This document shows, one piece after another, positions 1 through 7,662 of a stretch of 9,583 nucleotides of DNA. The stretch comes from an uncultured bacterium (GTDB lineage: Bacteria > Patescibacteriota > Gracilibacteria > BD1-5 > UBA6164). The position numbers and the translations under genes were made by a program. The stretch lies in the NCBI GenBank assembly GCA_947311335.1, contig CAMZKR010000079.1, positions 1 to 9,583 of the forward strand, given 5' to 3'. Each line of letters starts with the position of its first letter. Within the stretch, counting starts at the first letter, position 1. The notes under the pieces are model-generated. The model made no database searches. It was not told the origin of the DNA and saw only the letters and a program-made list of their open reading frames with translations.

Positions 1-75
1 ATCAACCGAATATCTCTTTTCTACTTCTATTTTTTCTAAAAGTGATGCTCTTCTTTTACTTATTTTTTTTGCCAT
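1..75 (-). CDS. rplA: 50S ribosomal protein L1, N-terminal end (partial)
   Basis: The minus strand from 75 reads MAKKISKRRASLLEKIEVEK followed by RYSVD, and then leaves the window. This matches the standard N-terminus of bacterial L1 (MAKK-KR-----EK-----YS--EA), so the start at 75 is well supported although only 25 codons are visible. L1 binds 23S rRNA at the L1 stalk of the large subunit and helps release deacylated tRNA; in many bacteria it also represses its own operon. L1 is often preceded by rplK (L11), but here the divergent pepA gene lies upstream, so rplA heads its own transcript. No Shine-Dalgarno sequence precedes the ATG. Confidence 0.85.
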   Translation of the reverse strand, partial: MAKKISKRRASLLEKIEVEKRYSVD

Positions 76-80
76 TTATT

Positions 81-108
81 TTTATCATATTATTTCTTAT
101 ATTGTCAA
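81..108 (-). promoter_or_regulatory. Possible promoter for rplA
   Basis: The minus strand has a perfect TTGACA at 108-103 and, 16 nt downstream, GATAAA at 86-81 as a weak -10. If used, transcription would start at or next to the rplA ATG (75), giving an essentially leaderless mRNA. The -35 is convincing; the -10 is not, and an alternative TATGAT at 89-84 has a spacer of only 13 nt. Confidence 0.3.
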
Positions 109-169
109 CGTATTTTGAATTACTTATTTTATTATATTAAGTGATTTTGATATACTTAATTTATGAATT

Positions 170-198
170 TTGATGTTTATAGAATCAATATTTATATT
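170..198 (+). promoter_or_regulatory. Possible promoter for pepA
   Basis: TTGATG at 170-175 and TATATT at 193-198 are separated by exactly 17 nt and lie about 40 nt before the pepA ATG, in the divergent 76-239 intergenic region. That region is otherwise plain AT-rich sequence with no other structure I could support. In such AT-rich DNA -10-like hexamers are common, so confidence is modest. Confidence 0.35.
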
Positions 199-239
199 TT
201 TGAGCTATTATAAAATTAATACATTAAAAAATTAATAAC

Positions 240-1643
240 ATGATAAAAATTTTAGATAATATTAAAAAAATTAAAAATTCAAATCTTGTTTATTTAATAA
301 GTAAAAATCAAGATTTAATAAAACTTGATTTTTTAAAGTTATCCCCAATAATTATAAAAAAAATAAAAAATATAATAAAAAAATGAAAAAATAGAAAATT
401 TGAATTTTTTTTATGAAAAAAAGAGTTAGAAAAATTAGTAATATTTTTTTATTTTAAAAAGTCTAAGAAAGATTTAGTATATTTTTTATGAAAATATTTT
501 TCTAGTTTGGAAAATAATATTACCTTATTATCAAATAATAATAATTTTATTAGTTTAATAGACACATGTATTCTTTCAAGATATAAATTTCAAAACTATA
601 AGACAAAAAAAGAAGAAGATAATATAAATATAATAGTAGATTTTGATAATAAGAATGAAATAAAAGAAAGAATATCAACATTAAAAAATATTATATATGC
701 TAGAGATTTATGAGAAACTCCATCTTCAGATTTAACACCAGAACAATTTGTAAAAATAATAAAATAAACAAAATTTAAAAATATAAAAATAAAAATTTTA
801 AATTATAAACAAATAGAAAAAAAAGGATTGGGTTTAATTAAAGCTGTTTGAAAAGGAAGTGTTAATAAACCATACGTTGTTATTTTAGAAAAAATAAAAA
901 AACAAAATAAATCTACAATTTGATTAGTATGAAAAGGAATTACATTTGATACATGATGAATACAAGTAAAACCTTGAAATGCGATGTATGAAATGAAATG
1001 AGATATGTGTTGAGCTGCTAATTTGTTTTGTATAATGAAAGAATTAGATAATAAAAATTTAAATGTAAATATAGTTTCATGTCTAGTATTAGCTGAAAAT
1101 CATATATCAGGAGAATCATATAAACCATCAGATATTATAAAATCATATAGTTCTAAAACAGTTGATATAGTTCATACAGATGCAGAAGGTAGGCTTATTT
1201 TAGCAGATGGAATAAGTTATATATCAAAAAATTATAAATTAGATAAAATTATATCACTTGCTACATTGACAGGAGCATGCATGGTTTGATTAGGTTTTAG
1301 ATATGCATGAATTATGTGAAATGATAAAAGTTTAATAAAGGAATTTATAAATTATTCAAAAAGTAATTTTGAAAAATATATTGAACTCCCTTTCGATAAT
1401 TATTTTATAGAAAAAACAAAATCAAAAATAGCAGATTTAGAAAATTTAAATACTGGAATATATGCAGGAGCAAGTATGTGAGCAGCTTTTTTATATAATT
1501 TTTTACTTAATAATGAAAAATATATACATATAGATATAGCTTGAACGGCAATTAATTCTTTTGAAGCTTTTTGATTAGCAAATAAAGGAATGACATGATT
1601 TTGAGTAGACTCAATAAGTAAAATATTTTTGAATTTTAAATAA
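240..1643 (+). pseudogene. pepA: M17 leucyl aminopeptidase, interrupted by an in-frame TAA
   Basis: Read with TGA = Gly, one frame runs from ATG 240 to TAA 1643 (467 codons, close to the family's 480-500) with a single internal TAA at 765-767 (codon 176). Residues 1-175 form the variable N-terminal domain, ending in the conserved ARDL-x2-TPSSDLTPE segment. The catalytic domain follows: VGKG with K232, FDTGG with D237, MKGDM with K253 and D255, and HTDAEGR with D314, E316 and R318, then a TLTGAC motif. All the metal-binding and catalytic positions of M17 zinc aminopeptidases are present, so the enzyme would remove N-terminal residues from cytosolic peptides if made whole. The frame and spacing on both sides of the TAA fit the family, so a single-base change (for example AAA or CAA to TAA) explains it. 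TAA ends most other genes here, so it is a real stop. The only nearby in-frame ATG downstream (984) lies inside the active site, so a functional restart is unlikely. I call it a pseudogene or a sequence error. Confidence 0.8.
765..767 (+). other. In-frame TAA stop inside pepA
   Basis: This TAA lies between the DLTPEQF-VKIIK and TKFKNIKIKIL segments with the same reading frame on both sides. Counting it as one residue keeps the distance to the next conserved block (AVGKGS) as expected for M17 enzymes, which indicates a base substitution and not an insertion or deletion. Confidence 0.75.
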
Positions 1644-1655
1644 AGTTAATATAAT
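1628..1655 (+). promoter_or_regulatory. Possible promoter for the pilin gene
   Basis: A perfect TATAAT lies at 1650-1655, with TTTGAA at 1628-1633 sixteen nt upstream (or TTGAAT at 1629-1634 with a 15-nt spacer). It overlaps the end of pepA and leaves a leader of about 20 nt before the pilin ATG at 1682. The -10 is good, the -35 only fair. Confidence 0.4.
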
Positions 1656-1681
1656 CTAAATATTATTTTTTTATTTCATTT

Positions 1682-3286
1682 ATGATAAATAAAAAACATT
1701 GATTTACATTGGTTGAATTAATAGTTGTTATAAGTATTTTATCAATACTTGGTACTATAGCTTTTATAAGTCTATGAAGTTATTCAATTAATGCTAGAGA
1801 TTCTACTAGATTTACTGATATAAAAAGTATTGAAGCAGTACTTGAAAATGCAGTAGTACAGAGATGACTTTATCCTATACCAACAAATCCAGTTGATATA
1901 GTTTATAGTTGATGAGTTGTTTTTAGGCAATGAACTTTTTGAAAAGCTACTCATATGCAAGTTACAGATTTAAGTAAAAAACCAGTTGATCCATTGTTTG
2001 AAAGAGAATATACTTATTCAATAAGTTCTACAAAAAGATCTTATAATTTATCACGGATTCAGGAATGAGATAGTGTTTCTTATAATTTACCAACAAATAA
2101 AGCATTAGCTGAAACAGCAACAAGAGAAATAGTTGCTAGAGTTAGTTGAAAATATAATTGACAAATAGTACACACCTCAACATGATGAAAAGTATATGTT
2201 TTTGCTGTTCCTACATTAATATTAACAGATCTATGAGATAAACAAATTTTAAATTTAACCAATAAATTTGTTTATGATAAGGAACCAAATATACCATTAT
2301 CATATAGTTGAACACAAATTATACAAGTTTGAGGTTTTGAGTTTACTCCTAGATTAGTTTTTTCTGGAACAACATTACCTAAAACTCCGTCATCATTGAA
2401 AACATTAGTTAAATGAGTTCAAAATTCATTAATAGGAACGGTTTTATACTCGAAACCAGAATATAGAGAAATAATAGAATTAGATACAGAAGATTCAAAT
2501 GATTTATTTTATTATGGAAGAGAATTTATTAATAAGGATTTATGATGAAGGTTTGTGTTAAATTATCCTACTATGTGTAGAGGAATTACATGAACAGATG
2601 ATAATAAAGGAAGTTGAGTTTATACAATAAGTCCAGATGGTACAACAAAAATAAATGTTTATTGTGATATGGAAATGGATTGATGATGATGGACAAGAAT
2701 AAGAAGATGGGAAAATTGATTGTGATATACTGATTTAAAAACAATAAATAAAACTAGAGGAATAACAGGAAGTGAAGTTATAGAAAAATATACTAGAAAA
2801 TGAGTGGCAAATGTATGAAAACAATATGGAATATATTATAAAACTTTTAAAACTAGACAAAATGATCAAAATGGTTTATGTTGAGAACATACAACAATTA
2901 CTGATTTAGTTTCACAAATAACATGATGAACATGGTGAGATTGTAGCCGGTCTAGATGTACAGTTTGAACTGATACAAATTGTAATCAGCAAGAATATAT
3001 AGATATACAAGTAGATGATTTAGGTGAAGATATTTGACTTCCAAATGATAAAAATTGGAGTTGATCTGGTTTTTCAGATGACCCGTGTGTTATTAATTGA
3101 CATAAAGATTCTCCTTTATCAAATAATGCTCGGAATGTTTCACGGACATCTATGTGAGTAGTTAATCACCGGACAGATTCATCTACATCCCTTACAACAT
3201 TATGAGGAACAACTTCTTCACGGTGTCATTGATTAAATTCTAATGCTGATTGGTGATATCAAACAAATGAAGTATATGTTAGATAA
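1682..3286 (+). CDS. Type IV prepilin-like protein with C-terminal fibrinogen-like YCD/GGGW domain
   Basis: This 534-aa protein (TGA = Gly) begins with a classic class III signal: a short basic leader ending in KKHG, then FTLVELIVVISILSILGTIA. Prepilin peptidase would cut after G7 (a TGA codon), leaving F+1 and the conserved E+5 before a hydrophobic helix (about residues 8-30) that anchors and packs pilin subunits. A middle region of about 260 residues with repeated Thr/Ser/Gly-rich beta-like segments follows. From about residue 300 the protein resembles fibrinogen-like domains: a Cys-x-GIT start, GSGVYTI-PDG, then YCDMEMDGGGWT at 327-338 with the three glycines encoded by three consecutive TGA codons. 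It ends in ADWGYQTNEVYVR. Eight cysteines fall in this domain, an even number consistent with disulfides outside the cell. It is much larger than ordinary pilins (130-200 aa), so it may be a minor or tip pilin, or a pseudopilin adhesin; glycan or host-surface binding is inference from the domain family. Six CGG codons occur here and nowhere else in the window. The DUF1653 gene follows after 3 nt. Confidence 0.88.
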
Positions 3287-3289
3287 ATT

Positions 3290-3511
3290 ATGAAAATAGG
3301 AATTTATAAACATTTTAAATGATGACTATATAAAGTTTTATATTTAGCAAAAGAAACCGAAAAATTAGAAGAAGTCGTTGTTTATAAAAATATTAATAAT
3401 AATCAAATTTGGATTAGAAAAAAGAAAGAATTTTTTGAAAAGATAAAAAGGAATTCTATAAATATTCCTAGATTTAAATATATTTGAAATGAAACTTATA
3501 AAAACTATTAA
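3290..3511 (+). CDS. DUF1653 family protein
   Basis: The product is 73 aa. It shows the DUF1653 pattern: YKHFKGGLYKVLYLA near the N-terminus (both glycines TGA-encoded), then E-LEEVVVYK, a central IWIR and a C-terminal IPRFKYIG. DUF1653 proteins are small soluble single-domain proteins, known as YxHFKGG...YxVL...RF...G family, with no established biochemical role. The ATG lies 3 nt after the pilin stop and the end overlaps comF by 23 nt, so it is probably translated from the same transcript and perhaps coupled to comF. No Shine-Dalgarno motif is seen. The family assignment is firm; the function is unknown. Confidence 0.85.
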
Positions 3512-4187
3512 AGATATTATTTCACCAAAAAAATGTTATTCTTGTGAAAAAGAATGACATTTTTTATGTCAAGAATGTTTACAATATACTATAAAATATA
3601 AACCCTATTGTTATATATGTAAAAATCAAAACAATAAATTTTTAATTCATAAATATTGTAAAAAAAATATATATTTTGATAAATTAATAATTTTAACTAG
3701 ATATAAAAATAAAGTAATTAAAAAACTTATAAAAGATTTTAAATTTTATAATAAAAAAGATATTTGAGAAGATTTTGGTAAATTTTTATGAAAACTACTT
3801 TTAAAAAATGAGAAAATAAAAAATAAAGAAGATTATTTATTAGTCCCTACTCCAATGTTTTTTTATAGAAAGATGATTAGATGATATAATCAATCAGATA
3901 TACTTGCAAAATATATATGAAAACATACTAATATAAAAATAAAAGATAAACTAATAAAAAAAATAAAAAACACTAGACAACAAAGTCTTTTATCAAAAAA
4001 AGAAAGAATACTAAATCTTAATAATTCCTTTAAAATAAATAAAAAAGATAGAGACATTTTAGACAAAAAAAATATTATTTTAATAGATGATATTGTATCA
4101 ACATGAACAACATTAAACGAAATAGCTAAAATATTAAAACAAAATTGAGTAAAAAAGATAATATGATTAGCTATTGCTTCAGATTAA
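3489..4187 (+). CDS. comF: ComF family protein (phosphoribosyltransferase fold)
   Basis: The 232-aa product has an N-terminal zinc-ribbon with cysteine pairs C16/C19, C27/C30 and C41/C44. A phosphoribosyltransferase domain follows, with a VPTP segment, RGYNQSDILA, the TRQQSLLSKKERILNLNNSF region and the PRPP-binding loop IILIDDIVSTGTTLNEIAKIL, whose two acidic residues and STGTT are intact. This is the canonical order and length of ComF/GntX proteins. In naturally competent bacteria ComF acts in the cytoplasm during DNA uptake and processing; the substrate of the PRTase site is not settled. Its position in the same run as a type IV prepilin suits a role linked to pilus-mediated DNA uptake, though that is inference. 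The start overlaps the DUF1653 gene by 23 nt; the start is chosen because the zinc ribbon begins 15 residues later. Confidence 0.9.
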
Positions 4188-4192
4188 TAAGT

Positions 4193-4225
4193 TATAGAAA
4201 TTGTATAGAAATTATACAGAAATTT
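4193..4225 (+). repeat. Three tandem 11-bp repeats with an embedded dyad
   Basis: Three head-to-tail copies of TATAGAAATTG / TATAGAAATTA / TACAGAAATTT occupy 4193-4203, 4204-4214 and 4215-4225. They end on the -35 box of the next promoter. Within them TGTATA (4202-4207) and TATACA (4213-4218) form an inverted repeat with a 5-nt centre. The period is about one helical turn, so the copies would present the same DNA face. This could be an operator or UP-like element; no regulator is identified. Confidence 0.5.
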
Positions 4226-4252
4226 GAAAATAATATATAAATATTGTATAAT
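4224..4252 (+). promoter_or_regulatory. Sigma70-type promoter of the second gene cluster
   Basis: TTGAAA at 4224-4229 and a perfect TATAAT at 4247-4252 are separated by exactly 17 nt, the best promoter in the window. It sits between the comF stop (4187) and the GTG at 4280, giving a leader of about 20 nt. It would drive the 151-aa gene and probably uvrA, murB and the pseudouridine synthase gene. Confidence 0.6.
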
Positions 4253-4267
4253 ATTATTAATAATATT
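4250..4267. repeat. Perfect 18-bp palindrome overlapping the -10 box
   Basis: AATATTATTAATAATATT is identical to its reverse complement. It covers the last three bases of the TATAAT box and the expected transcription start, a position typical of repressor operators. In DNA of this AT content short palindromes arise easily, so this is only a candidate. Confidence 0.35.
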
Positions 4268-4279
4268 TAAAATCTTTTT

Positions 4280-4735
4280 GTGAGACAATTAACTATCTCA
4301 GAGTTTTTATTAAATATACAAAGAAAAAAGAAAACACTACAACATTCTTATAAAGATAGAGTTGATAATATAGTATCTTGAAAATCTAAAATACAAAGAT
4401 TAAAAATTCAAAATTGATTATATACATCATATGAAATAGAAACAGATAAAGATCAAAAAATAAAAACTATTAAATTTATTTTTTTAAGATGACAAGAAGA
4501 GAAAAAATTTAAAATACAAGTACAATCCTATCAAATTAAAGAAATAAAAGAAACTTATTGATTAGAATATATTATAATAAAAGATTTACTTTTATGATCA
4601 ATATCAGAAAAAACTAAGGTGTGATACAAAGAAGCAAAAAATAAAATTAATTACTTTAATTATTTGTGATTAGAATATAATTCTGTACAAAATTTCATAA
4701 AAGATATATTATTAAATTATCATCAAAATAAATAG
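4280..4735 (+). CDS. Hypothetical protein of 151 aa
   Basis: An open frame with TGA = Gly runs from GTG 4280 to TAG 4735. GTG is the only plausible start: an in-frame TAA at 4268-4270 bounds the frame and no ATG lies near the front. I do not recognise the family. The protein is Lys/Ile/Gln-rich with no signal peptide, membrane segment or cysteine. It begins with a basic helical stretch (about residues 1-45), has a predicted beta-rich middle (about 46-105) with alternating hydrophobic residues, and ends in a region that looks helical. It follows a strong promoter and lies 90 nt before uvrA. No convincing terminator lies between: a weak AT-only hairpin at 4750-4767 lacks an adjacent T-tract. 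It is the only gene in the window that ends in TAG. It could be a lineage-specific partner or regulator of the repair operon, but nothing in the sequence proves this. Confidence 0.65.
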
Positions 4736-4825
4736 TATCTTTTTCTAAATTTCTTAAAAAAAAGAAACTTGAATATATATTTTTTTCATTAAAATGAAAG
4801 GTTAGTTTATAAACATCAAAAATTT

Positions 4826-7659
4826 ATGTCAAAATATTTAGAAGTATATTGAGCTAATACTCATAATTTAAAGAATATAAATGTAAAAATACCTAAAAAT
4901 AAAATGGTTATTATTACAGGTTTATCAGGATCATGAAAATCAAGCTTAGCATTTAACACTATTTATAATGTTTGACAACAAAAATATTTAGAAAGTTTAA
5001 GCTCTTATGCTAGAATGTTTATTTGATGAATGAAAGAAGAAGCAAAGGTAGATGAAATAGTTTGATTATCTCCTACTATTTCTATAGATCAAAAAACAAC
5101 AAATCGTAATCCAAGATCAACAGTTTGAACTATTACAGAAATTTTGGATTATTATAAACTACTATATTTAAATATTTGAAAAAGAAAATGTATAAAATGT
5201 AATAATCTTATAAAAAAAGATTCTTTAAGTACAGTTATAGATGATTTAATAAAACAAGATATTTGAATTAAATTTATAATAAAAGCACTATTTTATAAAA
5301 ATAAAACAGAAGTTAATATAGAAAAAATAAAAAAAGAAATTTTAGATTTAGGTTTTATTAGATTTTCCATTTGAAATAATATTTATACAGTAAATGATGA
5401 AATAATATTAGATAAAGAAAAAAGATATAATATATATATTATTATAGACAGATTAATAATTTGAGATTATATAAAAAAGGATAATTCTGATAATAAAAGA
5501 TTAAAAGACAGTTTAGAATTAGCTTTTAAAATAGGAAATTGACAAATACAAATAGAAATTTTAAGTAAAAAATCTAAACAAAAAAATTATTCAAATGTAT
5601 TTATTTGCTCTGATTGTTGACATATCCCCGAAGAATTAACAATATCTAGTTTTTCCTTTAATTCTCATGCTTGAGCTTGTCCTGTTTGTCATTGATTATG
5701 AGAGAAAATGGTGTTTTTAGAAGAGAATATAGTAAAAGAAAATTTAACAATAGAAGAATGAGCTATTCTACCCCCATGATTCTGATGAAGTTATTTTTTT
5801 AATCTTATAAAAGAAGTAAAAAAGAAACATAAATTAAGAATAAATATTCCATATAAAGATTTATCAAAAAGAGAAAGAAATTTACTCATGAATTGAACTT
5901 GAAACATTATATATAGAGTAAAATTTTTAAGTGAAAAATGAACAAGTAATATATATAATTCTAAATTTGAATGAGTAATAAATACATTAAGTAGAAGATT
6001 TTTTACTTCAGGAAAAGAAAAAACACATTATGATAAATATGTAACAAATATAGATTGTCCAGATTGTGGAGGAATGAGATTAAAAAAAGAGAGTCTTAGT
6101 ATATATTTAAATAAATTAAATATATGAGAATTATCTAAGATTAGTGTAGTAAAATCAAAGGATTTTTTTAATAAAATACAATTATCAAATAATCAAAAAA
6201 AGTAGCAGACAAGGTTTTAAAAAATATAAAAGAAAGATTAGATTTTTTAATATGAGTTTGACTATGATATATATCACTTTTCCGTAAAGCAAATACTTTA
6301 TCTGGATGAGAAGCACAAAGAATAAGATTAGCTACTCAAATATGAGTAAAACTAGAAGGTATTATTTATATACTTGATGAACCTTCTATATGACTTCATC
6401 CAAGAGATAATAATTTACTTATAAATAATTTAAAAAAACTCAGAGATTTATGAAATAGTTTGATTATAGTTGAACATGATGAAGATATTATGAGAAAATC
6501 AGATTATATTATAGATATTTGACCTGGAGCTTGAATACATTGATGAAAAGTAATAGCAGAAGGTTCAATAAATCAAATAATAAATAATAAAAAGTCTATT
6601 ACATGACCTTATTTATCTTGAAATAAACAAGTCATTGTAGACAAGAAAAATAGACAAAAGAAAAATTATTTAAAGATTATTTGAGCTGAACAAAATAATT
6701 TAAAAAACATAGATGTAAAAATACCAATTTGAAATTTGACTGTTGTTACAGGAGTATCTTGAAGTTGAAAATCAAGTCTTATAAATCAAATTTTAGCAAA
6801 ATATTTGGTAAATAAACTAAATAAAGCTAAAAAAACAGTAGGTAAAGTAAGGGAGATACAAGGAATAGAATTTTTAGACAAAGCTCTTATAATAGATCAA
6901 TCTCCTATTTGAAAAACTCCAAGAAGTAATCCCGCTACCTATACTGGAGTTTTTACCCATATAAGAGAAATATTTTCAGAAAGTTATGATGCTAAACTTA
7001 GATGATATCTTCCTTGAAGATTTAGTTTTAATACAAAAGATGGTAGATGTAATGAATGTGATTGAGATTGAACAAAAAAAATAGAAATGCATTTTTTACC
7101 ACCTGTTTATGTAAAATGTCAAGAATGTGAATGAAAAAGATTTAACAAAGAAACTTTAGAGATTAAATACAAAGCAAAAACCATATCAGATATTTTAAAT
7201 TTAACAGTAGAAGAAGCAATAGATTTTTTTACTAATTATCCAAAAGTGTCAAAAATATTAAAAGTATTAAACAAAGTATGACTAGGTTATATCAAATTAT
7301 GACAATCAAGTTCTACTTTGTCAGGTGGAGAAGCACAAAGGATAAAATTAGCTACAGAATTATCAAAAAGATCTACTAGTAAAACAGTTTATATATTAGA
7401 CGAACCAACTACTTGACTTCACTTTCAAGATGTAGAAAGACTTTTAAAAGTACTACACTCATTAGTAGATAAATGAAACACTGTAATTGTTATAGAACAT
7501 AATATGAATGTAATATTAAATGCAGATTATATAATAGACATATGACTAGAATGAGGAGATTTATGATGAGAAATTGTAGCAACTTGAGATATAGAGCAAA
7601 TGAAAAAGTGTAAAAAATCTTATACAGGACAAGCCATAAGTAATTATTTAATTCAATAA
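4826..7659 (+). CDS. uvrA: UvrABC excinuclease subunit A, with a -1 frameshift at 6195-6202
   Basis: UvrA is the ATP-dependent DNA damage sensor of nucleotide excision repair and loads UvrB. The first frame encodes 459 aa: Walker A GLSGSGKSS (about 33-41), KTTNRNPRSTVGT, and zinc module C261/C264/C285/C288. It stops at TAG 6203-6205 directly after CAA AAA AAG. The -1 frame continues from GTA 6202 in perfect family register: signature SGGEAQRIR (about 493), Walker B ILDEPSIGLHPRD (about 518), second Walker A GVSGSGKSS (K649), second zinc module C742/C745/C765/C768, signature SGGEAQRIK (about 833) and ILDEPTTGLHFQD (about 859). The joined protein is about 944 aa, matching the usual 940, and no motif is missing. 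One base fewer in an A8 run would explain the break. Alternatives are ribosomal -1 slippage on A AAA AAG or polymerase slippage on A7. Without rescue, the first product lacks both ABC signatures. murB follows after 3 nt. Confidence 0.93.
6195..6205 (+). other. A7 slippery site followed by TAG in uvrA
   Basis: In the zero frame the codons are CAA AAA AAG TAG, so the heptamer A AAA AAG (6196-6202) is in exactly the phase used by bacterial -1 frameshift sites such as that of E. coli dnaX. A stop codon follows at once. Slipping back one base gives AAA AAA GTA and restores the UvrA frame. No upstream Shine-Dalgarno-like booster and no GC-rich downstream hairpin is visible, so transcriptional slippage or a homopolymer miscall is at least as likely. 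Confidence 0.6.
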
Positions 7660-7662
7660 TTT

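Noticed and set aside
765..767. TAA as a sense codon in this organism
   Set aside because: TAA is the terminal stop of pepA, the pilin, DUF1653, comF, uvrA, murB and the pseudouridine synthase genes, all at expected family lengths.
2080..2262. Minus-strand frame of 60 codons
   Set aside because: It lies wholly inside the pilin gene on the opposite strand, whose product has recognisable pilin and fibrinogen-like motifs.
4750..4767. Hairpin TTTCTT/AAGAAA as a terminator before uvrA
   Set aside because: The stem is six mostly A/T pairs and the T-tract starts about a dozen bases later, so it is unlikely to terminate transcription.
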